From Paraclostridium tenue (GTDB lineage: Bacteria > Bacillota > Clostridia > Peptostreptococcales > Peptostreptococcaceae): a stretch of 64,000 nucleotides of DNA. The notes under the pieces are model-generated. The model did not search any database. It was not told the origin of the DNA and worked only from the letters and a program-made list of their open reading frames with translations. The stretch spans positions 124,001 to 188,000 of the forward strand of contig NZ_BAAACP010000001.1 in NCBI RefSeq assembly GCF_039521565.1. The letters are read 5' to 3'. Positions 40,886-49,265 of this stretch are shown piece by piece. Position 1 is the first letter of the stretch; every line of letters starts with the position of its first letter. Position numbers and translations under genes: made by a program.

Positions 40886-43165
40886 ATGGCTGATAAGTTA
40901 ATATATATAATAAATTTATCGCTTTTAATATCTAGTATATTTTGTATAACTGATAATAAAAATAAAAAAAATATAAGAATTAATTTAATTATAGTTTTAA
41001 TATTTTTTCTAAACTTTTTTAATTTTAAAATGTTAAGTTATATATATATACTATCTTCATTTTTTAGTTTAAATTATATTTTGATTATAAGTGATTATGA
41101 TTTAAAAAAAGATAAATATAAAAATGTAAAGTTAATTAATTTGGTATTAATTATTTCAAGTATTATTATATTAAAATATAAATTCAAGTATTTAAGTTTG
41201 ATTAATATATTATTAAACTCATATATATTATTAAAAATATTTTATAAAAGAATATATGAAACTACTGAAAAAGATAAACATGTGTATAAGGATTTACAAA
41301 TTTTAAAAGATAAAGCCAGTAGTGATATTAAGGTTTTAAAAGATAATGAAGATGTAACTAAAGAAATATACAATACATTAAATAATAAAAAAGAAATGCT
41401 AAATATTATATTAGAACAGAATAATAAATGTGTAATAGTTATAGATAAGTATGGGTATATATCCAATGAAGATAATAGCTTTTCAAATACATGGAAAGAA
41501 TATGAATTCTGTAATTATAAAATTAAGTTTTCACACTTTTTAAGTAAAAGTGTAGAAAATAGCACTGAAGTTTTATTGGATGTTCAAAAAGTATATGATA
41601 TAGGAATAGAGATAAATAGAGAAGTAATTAGTAAGGATAACAGATATTTTGATTGTAAGTACACACCTTTAAAAGTTAATAATGAAACTATTGGAGTAAT
41701 ATGCATAATGACAGATATAACTTATAAAAAGTACTCTCAAAAGATGTTAGATTTTAACAAGATTAAATACAAAAAAACTATAGAAACTATTCCTCATACT
41801 ATTGTTGTAACAAAAGGTGAAGAGATTATTTATAATAACAATAAAAATTTAGACATAGATGTATATAACGAAGATTTAAAAGATTTTATAATAAATACAA
41901 AAGTTAAAGGAAACTTTGAAGGTAATGAAAAAAACATAGGTAAAAAGTATTTAAATATAAGTAAGACAAATTTTAAAGAAAATAATATAACTAAAGAAAT
42001 AGCTATAGTAAGAGATGTAACACAATATAAAACATTATTAGATAATATAGAAAATAGTTCGAAAAAATATATATCATTAGTAGATTCAATACCACAAGGT
42101 ATATATATATATGATTTTGAATCTAAAAAAACTATTTATGCAAATAATGTACTTCTTAATATGTCTGGATTTGAAAATGTAGAAGAATTCAACAAAAGCA
42201 ATATAATAAAAGATATATCTTGGATTTTAAATAAGTTTGGACAAGATGTCAAATTTATAAGGCATAAGATACAAAATAGAGATGGAGAAAGTATAGATGT
42301 AGAATTAGGGGGAATTACCCTGGAAATAAATAATAAAATGAAATGTATTGGAATTATGAATGATATAACTGAAAAAATTAAGGCAGAAAATATAGAAAGA
42401 GAAATTACTAAGAAAAGATTAGAATATAAACAAAAAAATCATTTTTTTATAAATATGTCTCATGAATTGAAAACACCACTTAATTTAATAATGTCATCTA
42501 ATCAATTGATGGAATCTATATTTAAAGATGAAATATTTAAAAATCCTAAAGGAGAAATAGCCAAGGCTACTAAAATAGTTAAGAAGCAAAGTTATATATC
42601 TTTAAGACTTATTGAAAATATAATAACTTTAGCTAAATTAGAATCAGATTTTTATAAACCAAAATTAGATTATTATGATATTGTAAATATAGTTGAAGAT
42701 ATAATAATTGAAGTTAATAAGTATTCTAAAGATGATGGGATAGAGTTTATATTTGATACAGATATAGAAGAAAAAATAATAAAAATAGATCCTTATGATA
42801 TAGAAAGAGTAATCTTACTATTATTTAGTAAAATAGTAAAGCAATCTAAATCTAAGAGTATTATATATGTAGAGTTTTCGAATAAAAACAATAATGTAAA
42901 TATATCTATAAAAAATAAAGGTGGATATAATAAATATTCATATTTAAATAATCAATCTAAAGAAAATATAAATATGAATATTGAAGTTGCTAAATCTATA
43001 ATGAAAATTTATGAAGGTTGCATAGATATTTTTGAATATGAAAAAGACATAGAAATAGTTATAAATTTAAGATCAGGAAACAAAATAAATTATGAAAATA
43101 AAAAGGAATCAATCTTAAATAAGGAAGCCATTTATGCTGAATATTCTATGATGAATGCATTATAA
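40886..43165 (+). CDS. PAS histidine kinase homologue with intact H-box but degenerate ATPase domain
   Basis: The 759 residues repeat the layout of the preceding kinase: several N-terminal membrane segments (about 6-125), a coiled stretch, PAS-like domains (about 180-500), DHp and a CA-like region. The H-box is canonical, FFINMSHELKTPLN with His526 (codon 42461-42463) and Glu527. The CA region is ruined: Leu645 and Lys649 replace the N-box asparagines, the G1 motif reads KNKGGYNK, and the three G2 glycines align with Asn in NINMNIE. It starts 36 nt after the first kinase behind AGGGGGAAG, so the pair is co-transcribed. It can be a phospho-acceptor but probably not bind ATP. Confidence 0.88.
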   Translation: MADKLIYIINLSLLISSIFCITDNKNKKNIRINLIIVLIFFLNFFNFKMLSYIYILSSFFSLNYILIISDYDLKKDKYKNVKLINLVLIISSIIILKYKFKYLSLINILLNSYILLKIFYKRIYETTEKDKHVYKDLQILKDKASSDIKVLKDNEDVTKEIYNTLNNKKEMLNIILEQNNKCVIVIDKYGYISNEDNSFSNTWKEYEFCNYKIKFSHFLSKSVENSTEVLLDVQKVYDIGIEINREVISKDNRYFDCKYTPLKVNNETIGVICIMTDITYKKYSQKMLDFNKIKYKKTIETIPHTIVVTKGEEIIYNNNKNLDIDVYNEDLKDFIINTKVKGNFEGNEKNIGKKYLNISKTNFKENNITKEIAIVRDVTQYKTLLDNIENSSKKYISLVDSIPQGIYIYDFESKKTIYANNVLLNMSGFENVEEFNKSNIIKDISWILNKFGQDVKFIRHKIQNRDGESIDVELGGITLEINNKMKCIGIMNDITEKIKAENIEREITKKRLEYKQKNHFFINMSHELKTPLNLIMSSNQLMESIFKDEIFKNPKGEIAKATKIVKKQSYISLRLIENIITLAKLESDFYKPKLDYYDIVNIVEDIIIEVNKYSKDDGIEFIFDTDIEEKIIKIDPYDIERVILLLFSKIVKQSKSKSIIYVEFSNKNNNVNISIKNKGGYNKYSYLNNQSKENINMNIEVAKSIMKIYEGCIDIFEYEKDIEIVINLRSGNKINYENKKESILNKEAIYAEYSMMNAL

Positions 43166-43172
43166 ACTAAAG

Positions 43173-43250
43173 GCTATATTAAAACTTAGTATAGTAGTGA
43201 TTTAAAAATTGTTATTATACTTAATTATGTTTTAATATAGCTTATTTTGT
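43173..43250 (+). terminator. Long hairpin after the kinase pair
   Basis: GCTATATTAAAAC (43173-43185) and GTTTTAATATAGC (43229-43241) are perfect inverted copies. Inside, TTAGTATA and TATACTTAA pair with one bulge. The trailing TTATTTTG is a weak T tract. Most likely it is the terminator of the kinase operon. Confidence 0.6.
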
Positions 43251-43255
43251 ATCTA

Positions 43256-43284
43256 ATGAAAATTAAACTATAAAATTGTATAAT
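43256..43284 (+). promoter_or_regulatory. Possible sigma-A promoter of the aroE operon
   Basis: TATAAT at 43279-43284 is preceded at 17 nt by ATGAAA (43256-43261), a 4-of-6 match to the -35. It lies 41 nt before the aroE ATG, directly after the terminator. Confidence 0.45.
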
Positions 43285-43324
43285 AAATAAAGTAAATGGC
43301 AATAAAAGTTATTAGGAGGAAAAT

Positions 43325-44173
43325 ATGGATATAAATGCAAAAACTAAATTAATATGTTTAATAGGTCATCCAATTGAACATAGTTTATCACCAGATATAC
43401 ACAATTATCTTTTAAATAAATACAAATTAAATATGAATTATGTATGTTTTGATGTAGAAAGAGAAAATTTAAAAGAAGCTGTAAAAGGTTTAAAAGTATT
43501 AGGGATAAAAGGATGTAATGTTACAATTCCTCATAAAGTAGATATTATGAAATATTTAGATGAAGTAGATAATAATGCTAAATTAATAGGAGCTGTAAAT
43601 ACAGTAAAAAACGAAAATGGGAAACTTATAGGATATAATACAGATGGAGTAGGATTTGTTAAATCCATAATAGATAAAGGATATGAGTTGAAGGATAAAA
43701 AAATTTTAATTATAGGATCAGGTGGTGCTTGTAGAAGTATTGCTATAGAATTGGCATCTAATGGTGTAAAAGAAATACAAATAAGAAATAGAAGTATAGA
43801 AAATGCAGATATTATATGTAACATAATAAACAAACATTTTAACACTAAGAGTAAATGCTCAGTAAAACCTATAAATAAACATGATTTAGAAGACATAGAT
43901 ATAATTATAAATACTACACCTATTGGAATGGATAAAGATAAAGACAATTGTCCTATAGATGAAGATTTAGTTATAGATAAAAAAATGCTTTTATGTGATA
44001 TAGTTTATAATCCTCATGAAACTAAATTTATAGCTTGGGGTAAGAAAAATAATTTTGATATTGTATATGGCATAGATATGCTTATAAATCAGGCTATACA
44101 TGGATTTTACATATGGACTAACATAAAGGCTGATGAAGCAAAAAATTTAAAATATAAATTGAAAGGTATTTAA
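43325..44173 (+). CDS. aroE: Shikimate dehydrogenase
   Basis: AroE reduces 3-dehydroshikimate with NADPH. The 282 residues show LIGHPIEHSLSPDIHN (shikimate-binding serines), GCNVTIPHK with the catalytic Lys, YNTDGVGFVKS, the nucleotide loop IIGSGGACRS and the C-terminal GIDMLINQA. AGGAGG precedes the ATG. It is followed 1 nt later by a prepilin-like gene and, after four such genes, by aroK and aroQ, so shikimate genes and pilin-like genes share a transcription unit. Confidence 0.96.
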   Translation: MDINAKTKLICLIGHPIEHSLSPDIHNYLLNKYKLNMNYVCFDVERENLKEAVKGLKVLGIKGCNVTIPHKVDIMKYLDEVDNNAKLIGAVNTVKNENGKLIGYNTDGVGFVKSIIDKGYELKDKKILIIGSGGACRSIAIELASNGVKEIQIRNRSIENADIICNIINKHFNTKSKCSVKPINKHDLEDIDIIINTTPIGMDKDKDNCPIDEDLVIDKKMLLCDIVYNPHETKFIAWGKKNNFDIVYGIDMLINQAIHGFYIWTNIKADEAKNLKYKLKGI

Positions 44174-44174
44174 A

Positions 44175-44528
44175 TTGAAAGTCAAACGAAATGGATTTCT
44201 TATTTTAGAAAATGTTATAGCTTTAAGCTTAATAGGACTAATGTCATCGCTAGTTGTATGTGTTTTTTCAACTAGCATTTTTTGTATGAATAAGTCTTAT
44301 AAAAGTACGGAAATGCTAAATATAGCAAAAAAGGAGATGTGTGATATAGAATATTTTATAGATAATACAGATGTAGAAGAAGAATATGTTACAAAAACAA
44401 TAAAAGATTATGGAATAGATTATAAAATAAAAAAGAGTGATAAATATTATAATTGCTATAAAGTTGATGTTACTGTAAGGCATAAAGATAAAGAAATAAA
44501 TTTAAATAGTTATGTGGTGAAAAATTGA
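44175..44528 (+). CDS. Prepilin-like protein (type IV pilin N-terminus)
   Basis: A 117-residue protein beginning MKVKRNGFLILENVIALSLI: a short basic leader, Gly-Phe cleavage site and Glu at +5, then a hydrophobic helix, as in class III signal peptides of pilins and pseudopilins. The rest is a small charged domain with a Cys-Tyr-rich middle. The start is TTG 44175, 8 nt after GAAAGG. It is probably a minor pilin or pseudopilin. The assembly ATPase and prepilin peptidase are not in the window. Confidence 0.78.
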   Translation: MKVKRNGFLILENVIALSLIGLMSSLVVCVFSTSIFCMNKSYKSTEMLNIAKKEMCDIEYFIDNTDVEEEYVTKTIKDYGIDYKIKKSDKYYNCYKVDVTVRHKDKEINLNSYVVKN

Positions 44529-45022
44529 GGAAAAGATTAGGTTCTGTAATGATTACAACACTTTTTTGCTTTTCTATACTAAGTGTTATATGTTTAAGTT
44601 GTTTAGATATAATACGTTCCAATAATGATATAGTAAGTGTTTATGAAGATTCATTAAGCTTACAATATGAAGTAAAAGGAGGAGTTAATTTAGCATATAG
44701 TAAAATCTTAGAAGAGGTTAATAAAGCGATAGAAATAGTAAAAGAAGATGAATATCCTAAAGATAAATATAAGGATTATTTTCTAGGAAGTAATAAAATA
44801 AATTTTATAAAATCTATAGAGACTTTAGATTCTGAAAATATAAATTTAGATGTAATTAATAATAAAATTTACATAGAAGGTGACTACATAAGATTAGATA
44901 TAAGTTGTTCTAAAAGTAATAAAGAAATAAAAAAAAGTGCTAAGTGTTCATTTAAAATAAATATGAATATAGAAGATACCAATAAAAATCAGGTATATAA
45001 ATACAACTATAAGGAGATATAG
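44525..45022 (+). CDS. Prepilin-like protein (PilX/GspK-like position)
   Basis: A 165-residue protein with an N-terminus MRKRLGSVMITTLFCFSIL: basic leader, Gly-Ser junction and a hydrophobic helix. Glu at +5 is replaced by Thr, as in GspK/PilX-type minor pilins that start the fibre. The remainder is an extracytoplasmic charged domain with no known motif. The start is TTG 44525, overlapping the previous stop by 4 nt. Assignment rests on N-terminal pattern and cluster context. Confidence 0.68.
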   Translation: MRKRLGSVMITTLFCFSILSVICLSCLDIIRSNNDIVSVYEDSLSLQYEVKGGVNLAYSKILEEVNKAIEIVKEDEYPKDKYKDYFLGSNKINFIKSIETLDSENINLDVINNKIYIEGDYIRLDISCSKSNKEIKKSAKCSFKINMNIEDTNKNQVYKYNYKEI

Positions 45023-45042
45023 AATATGAAAAGAGAAGGAAT

Positions 45043-45465
45043 GTGACTTTAATAGAGTTAGTTATAGGTATAGGAATAGCATTAATAGCTATATGTATAA
45101 GTTTCCCAAAAGACAAAGCATATAAATATCAAATAGATTCTTTTGCAAGACAGCTTGTTTCAGATATAAGGTATGTAAGAAGCATGAATATAAATGGAAA
45201 TATGGATTTATATTTAGAAAATATAAAGACTTTTGATAATCCAAGATATATAATAAAAGACAATTCTAGTATAATAAAAACTGTAAACCTTCCAAAGAAT
45301 TCAAGCCTATTAGCTCCAACGTCTATAATTAAATTTAAATCAGATGGAACTTTAAATTCAAAGGGAGAAACTATAATTATTAATTCAGAAAATAGAAAAA
45401 TCGAGATAACAATAGTACCTTTTAGTGGAAGAGTTTTATTGAAAGAGGATAAGTATGAAAACTAA
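45043..45465 (+). CDS. Prepilin-like protein (GspH type), leader apparently lost by frameshift
   Basis: Read from GTG 45043, the 140 residues begin MTLIELVIGIGIALIAI, the mature N-terminus of a pseudopilin, but without the leader and cleavage Gly. Just upstream, AAGGAG and ATG 45026 open a six-codon reading MKREGM that stops at TGA 45044. Removing one TG from ATGTGACT would join them as MKREG-MTLIEL with Glu at +5. So the gene looks broken by a 2-nt insertion, or is re-initiated at the overlapping GTG. The rest (IKFKSDGTLNSKG, VPFSGRVLLKED) is typical of GspH/FimT-like pseudopilins. Confidence 0.7.
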   Translation: MTLIELVIGIGIALIAICISFPKDKAYKYQIDSFARQLVSDIRYVRSMNINGNMDLYLENIKTFDNPRYIIKDNSSIIKTVNLPKNSSLLAPTSIIKFKSDGTLNSKGETIIINSENRKIEITIVPFSGRVLLKEDKYEN

Positions 45466-45988
45466 AAATGGATATTTAATTATAGAAGCTTCACTATCTA
45501 TATGTATATCACTAGTGATAACTATTGGACTATATGGTTTATTATTTTCAAGTTTAAAAATTTATAAAAAAATTCATAGTAGTATAGAGATACAACAACA
45601 AGGTATTGAAATACAAAAACATATAGAAAAAGAATTGAATGAGGGTATAGAAGTAGTAAGTATTAAAACTCAAAATAATCAAGTATTAACATCGAAAAAT
45701 TTTGATTTTAAAAACGTAATATCAATTAAATATAAACCTATAGATAGATTATCTAGTATGGGATTAGATGAATTATTTTTAAATAAAAAAACACAAAAAA
45801 TATTTATAAAAAGACGAAATTCTATGTCAGGGTATGAAATTGGGGATTATTTAGATAATATGTATATATCGAAAGAAAAAGATGGAGAATTAATAAGTAT
45901 AAAGTTAGAATTATCAAAAAATAAACAGTTAAATATTATTGAATTTAAACTATATAATAAGTATATAAATATGGGAGAGAGTATATGA
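45455..45988 (+). CDS. Prepilin-like protein (PilW/ComGF/GspJ type)
   Basis: A 177-residue protein starting MKTKNGYLIIEASLSICISL: basic leader, Gly-Tyr cleavage site, Glu at +5 and a hydrophobic helix, followed by a soluble domain with IEIQQQGIEIQKHIEKEL, a common layout in PilW/GspJ minor pilins. ATG 45455 overlaps the previous gene by 11 nt behind GAAAGAGGAT. It overlaps aroK by 4 nt (ATGA). Confidence 0.75.
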   Translation: MKTKNGYLIIEASLSICISLVITIGLYGLLFSSLKIYKKIHSSIEIQQQGIEIQKHIEKELNEGIEVVSIKTQNNQVLTSKNFDFKNVISIKYKPIDRLSSMGLDELFLNKKTQKIFIKRRNSMSGYEIGDYLDNMYISKEKDGELISIKLELSKNKQLNIIEFKLYNKYINMGESI

Positions 45989-46491
45989 AAAATGTAATTT
46001 TAATTGGATTTATGGGTAGTGGAAAAACTACTATAGGAAAAATTATAGCAGATAAAAAAAATATGAAATTTATAGATATGGACTTAGAAATTGAGAAAAT
46101 AGAAAATAAAAATATTAATCAGATTTTTAGTGAAAATGGAGAAAAATATTTTAGAGAGAAAGAATCAAATTTATTAAAAGAATTATGCTTAATGGAAAAT
46201 ACTGTTATATCCACAGGCGGTGGCATAATAGAAAGTGAATTTAATATAGAAATTTTAAAAAAACAACTATGTGTTATATGGCTTAATGCAAATGAAAATA
46301 CAATAGAAAATAACGTTAAAAATGAAATAGATAAAAGACCAAAATTAAAAGAAGATGACAATTTAAAATTATCTATAAAAAATCTTTTAAATAAACGATA
46401 TGATAAATATAAAGAAACTGCGAATATAAGAGTAAATGTTAATAATAAAAATGTAGACCAAGTGGTAAGTGAGATACTTGTTTATATTTAA
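45985..46491 (+). CDS. aroK: Shikimate kinase
   Basis: AroK phosphorylates shikimate. The 168-residue P-loop kinase has Walker A IGFMGSGKTT (about 6-15), the substrate motif FIDMDLEIE with acidic pair, ISTGGG (Gly-Gly-Gly of the shikimate pocket) and KRYDKYKETA. The ATG overlaps the stop of the preceding pilin-like gene. Together with aroE and aroQ it supplies part of the shikimate pathway from this cluster. Confidence 0.95.
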   Translation: MKNVILIGFMGSGKTTIGKIIADKKNMKFIDMDLEIEKIENKNINQIFSENGEKYFREKESNLLKELCLMENTVISTGGGIIESEFNIEILKKQLCVIWLNANENTIENNVKNEIDKRPKLKEDDNLKLSIKNLLNKRYDKYKETANIRVNVNNKNVDQVVSEILVYI

Positions 46492-46540
46492 CAAAATATG
46501 TTATTATATTAATGTAAATAAGTTTTATGAAAAAGGTTAG

Positions 46541-46981
46541 GTGAATGTTATAAAGATATTAATAATAAATGGACCAAACCTAAATATGTTAGGAAAAAGA
46601 GAACCTAATGTATATGGAAAAAATACTCTAGAGGATTTAGAATGTAGTATAAGAAAAACATTTAAAGACAATATTGAATTTGAATTTTTTCAAAGTAATC
46701 ATGAAGGTTTTATAATAGACAAATTACATGAAGCTAATTGCAAATTTGATGGAATTGTTTTAAATCCTGGAGCATTTACTCACTATAGCTATGCTATAGC
46801 AGATGCTATAAGATCTATAAGCACAAAGGTTGTAGAGGTGCATATTTCTAATATTCATAATAGAGAAGAATTTAGGACAAAAAGTGTTACTGCAAGTGCA
46901 TGTATAGGTCAAATTTCAGGTTTTGGATTTTATAGTTATATTTTAGGTATAAATTCAATAATTAATTATGAGGTGGAGTAA
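46541..46981 (+). CDS. aroQ: 3-dehydroquinate dehydratase, type II
   Basis: AroQ dehydrates 3-dehydroquinate. The 146 residues carry the type II signature ILIINGPNLNMLGKREP (about 6-22, with the catalytic Arg), NPGAFTHYSYAI, EVHISNIHNREEFR (about 98-111) and an IGQISGFGFYSY end. The start is GTG 46541, close behind AAAGGTTAG; no better ATG exists in frame. It ends directly before the M24 peptidase gene. Confidence 0.95.
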   Translation: MNVIKILIINGPNLNMLGKREPNVYGKNTLEDLECSIRKTFKDNIEFEFFQSNHEGFIIDKLHEANCKFDGIVLNPGAFTHYSYAIADAIRSISTKVVEVHISNIHNREEFRTKSVTASACIGQISGFGFYSYILGINSIINYEVE

Positions 46982-48049
46982 GTGGAAAGAAGAGTTTTAA
47001 AATTAAGAGAAGAAATGGTTAGATTAAACTTAGATGCAGTTTTGATTGAAGATTCTAAAAATAAAAGATATATATCTAATTTTACAGGTACGGCTGGGTC
47101 TATAATAATAACTAAAGAAAAAAATATATTATTTACTGATTTTAGATATACGCAACAAGCTAAAAATCAAACTATTAATTTTGATATAGTTGAGATATCT
47201 AGAACTAATCCTATAACTAATTTCTTAAAGAAAATGAATATAAAAAGATTAGGGTTTGAAGATGATAAGATGAGTTTTGCTACATATTCAAATTATAATA
47301 AAAATTTATCTGATACAGAAATGGTTCCATTAAATGGATTAATGTTGGATTTAAGAGCTGTTAAGGATGAAAAAGAACTAGAAATCATAAGACAATCTTC
47401 TAAAATTGCAGATGATGGATTTATGCATATAATGAACTTTATAAAACCGGGAATGAAGGAAAGTGAAGTAGCTTTAGAACTAGAATTTTTTATGAGAAAA
47501 AAAGGTGCTACAGGAGTGTCATTTGATTTTATAGTAGCTTCTGGTAAAAGATCATCTATGCCTCATGGAGTTGCTAGTGATAAAGTAATTGAAATAGGAG
47601 ATTTTGTTACAATAGATTTTGGATGCGTATATAATGGATATTGTTCAGATATGACTAGAACTATAGTTGTAGGAAAAGCAACTGATAAGCAAAAAGAAAT
47701 ATACAATATAGTACTAGAGGCACAACTTAAAGTCATAGAGCATGCTAAAGCTAATATGAGTGGAATAGAACTTGACAATATCGCAAGACAATATATAATT
47801 GAAAAAGGATATGGTGATAAATTTGGTCATGGCTTAGGACACGGAATAGGCCTTGATGTACATGAACTTCCAAATGTTAATACATTAGGAGAAAAGATAT
47901 TAAAGCCTAATATGGTAATAAGTGATGAGCCAGGTATATACATAGAAGATTTTGGTGGTGTAAGAATTGAAGATTTACTTATAATAACAGAAGATGGATG
48001 TGAAGTAATCAATTCATCACCAAAGGAATTAATAGAATTAGAATTTTAA
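46982..48049 (+). CDS. M24 family Xaa-Pro aminopeptidase (PepQ/PepP/YpdF-like)
   Basis: A 355-residue pita-bread metallopeptidase with a creatinase-like N-terminal domain (about 1-125). The metal ligands are visible in TIDFGCVYNGYCSDMTRT (two Asp), FGHGLGHGIGLDVHE (His), ISDEPGIYI (Glu) and GVRIEDLL (Glu). It removes N-terminal residues before proline from peptides in the cytoplasm. The start is GTG 46982 behind GAGGTGG. Its place before efp, whose product relieves ribosome stalling at proline runs, is common in Firmicutes. Confidence 0.92.
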   Translation: MERRVLKLREEMVRLNLDAVLIEDSKNKRYISNFTGTAGSIIITKEKNILFTDFRYTQQAKNQTINFDIVEISRTNPITNFLKKMNIKRLGFEDDKMSFATYSNYNKNLSDTEMVPLNGLMLDLRAVKDEKELEIIRQSSKIADDGFMHIMNFIKPGMKESEVALELEFFMRKKGATGVSFDFIVASGKRSSMPHGVASDKVIEIGDFVTIDFGCVYNGYCSDMTRTIVVGKATDKQKEIYNIVLEAQLKVIEHAKANMSGIELDNIARQYIIEKGYGDKFGHGLGHGIGLDVHELPNVNTLGEKILKPNMVISDEPGIYIEDFGGVRIEDLLIITEDGCEVINSSPKELIELEF

Positions 48050-48076
48050 AAATCGTAAAATTATGGAGGGACAAAT

Positions 48077-48634
48077 ATGGTAACAGCAGGTGATTTTAGA
48101 AAAGGTGTAACATTTGAAAAGGATGGACAACCATGTTTAATAGTTGACTTCCAACATGTTAAGCCAGGTAAAGGTGCAGCATTTGTTAGAACTAAGTACA
48201 AAAACTTAAAAACAGGAGCTATAAGAGAAGAAGCTTTCAACCCAAGTGATAAGTTTCCTAAAGCTCATATAGATACTAGACAAATGCAATACTTATACAA
48301 TGATGGAGAATTATACTACTTCATGGATAACGAAACATTTGAACAAATACCACTAGATTATGAAAAGGTTGAGGATGCAATCAAATTCTTAAAAGAAAAT
48401 GAAACTGCAACAATAAGATTCTACCAAGGACAACCATTCCAAGTTGAAGCTCCAAACTTTGCAGAACTTGAAATAGTTGAAACAGAACCAGGAATAAAAG
48501 GAGATACTGCAAGTAACGTTACTAAATCAGCTACAGTTGAAACTGGTGCAGTAGTTCAAGTACCTTTATTCATAAATATAGGAGATAGAATAAAGATAGA
48601 TACAAGAACTGGAGAATATTTATCAAGAGTTTAA
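48077..48634 (+). CDS. efp: Elongation factor P
   Basis: EF-P binds beside the P site and speeds peptide bond formation at polyproline stretches. The 185 residues have an N-terminal KOW-like domain with the loop KPGKGAAF (tip Lys32), and two OB domains ending GDRIKIDTRTGEYLSRV. The loop resembles the Bacillus type, modified by 5-aminopentanol, rather than the EpmA type, but the modifying enzymes are not in view. ATGGAGGG precedes the ATG, and a terminator follows. Confidence 0.97.
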   Translation: MVTAGDFRKGVTFEKDGQPCLIVDFQHVKPGKGAAFVRTKYKNLKTGAIREEAFNPSDKFPKAHIDTRQMQYLYNDGELYYFMDNETFEQIPLDYEKVEDAIKFLKENETATIRFYQGQPFQVEAPNFAELEIVETEPGIKGDTASNVTKSATVETGAVVQVPLFINIGDRIKIDTRTGEYLSRV

Positions 48635-48649
48635 TAATAACATGTATAT

Positions 48650-48687
48650 AAAAGCTTATATATCTAATAATAGATATATGGGCTTTT
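48650..48687 (+). terminator. Terminator after efp
   Basis: AAAAGCTTATATATCT pairs with AGATATATGGGCTTTT (two G-U or mismatched steps) around an AATAAT loop. Confidence 0.8.
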
Positions 48688-48726
48688 AAATTTATATAAA
48701 CAAAATTATGAAAGTGAGGGGTACAA

Positions 48727-49131
48727 ATGAAACATTTATATGAAGAAGTTGCATACTTAAAAGGTCTTGCTGAAGGTCTAGAGATAAGTGAAGATACAAA
48801 AGAAGGCAAAATAATACATAAAATAGTAGATGTTTTAGAAAGTTTTGCAGATGCTATAGTAGAATTAGAAGAAGAACAAATAGAACTTATTGATTATGTT
48901 GAATCTATAGATGAAGATTTAGCAGATATAGAAGATGACATATATGAAGACGATGAAGATGATGAATTCAATTATATAGAAATGGAATGCCCAAGTTGCA
49001 ATGATTTTGTAGAAATAGATGAAGATTTATTATATGATGAAGATGTTGATATTGTATGTCCTAATTGTCAATCAATAATTTTATCAGCTGATGAATTAGA
49101 TTCTGATTGTGATTGTTATGACGAAAAGTAA
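48727..49131 (+). CDS. CD1247-type acidic zinc-ribbon protein
   Basis: A 134-residue protein with a helical N-terminal part (YEEVAYLKGLAEGLEI, about 5-20), a very acidic middle (about 60-84) and a C-terminal zinc ribbon with CPSC (about residues 89-92) and CPNC (about 114-117), ending in a short Cys/Asp tail. It corresponds to the conserved clostridial family named after C. difficile CD1247, also found beside efp and rnc. Function unknown; the ribbon suggests binding to nucleic acid or to RNA polymerase, which is only a guess. AGTGAGGGG precedes the ATG. Confidence 0.85.
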   Translation: MKHLYEEVAYLKGLAEGLEISEDTKEGKIIHKIVDVLESFADAIVELEEEQIELIDYVESIDEDLADIEDDIYEDDEDDEFNYIEMECPSCNDFVEIDEDLLYDEDVDIVCPNCQSIILSADELDSDCDCYDEK

Positions 49132-49154
49132 AATTTTATAGTGTAATAAAATAT

Positions 49155-49196
49155 AAAGCCTATGAATTCATATAAGTTTCATAGGCCTTTATATTT
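49155..49196 (+). terminator. Terminator after the CD1247-type gene
   Basis: AAAGCCTATGAA pairs with TTCATAGGCCTTT (one bulge) around a short loop, with T-rich sequence after. Confidence 0.82.
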
Positions 49197-49265
49197 TATC
49201 TTTTGCAATAATTTTAGAAAAATAGTACACTATAGTCTAGAGAGATTTAAGCTGGAGGTAGTTAA

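Noticed and set aside
45026..45046. Programmed +1 frameshift as in RF2 (codon followed by TGA C) in the pseudopilin gene
   Set aside because: A +1 shift at this TGA leads into a frame that does not encode the pilin; a -1 or two-base change is needed, and there is no slippery run or strong internal ribosome site.
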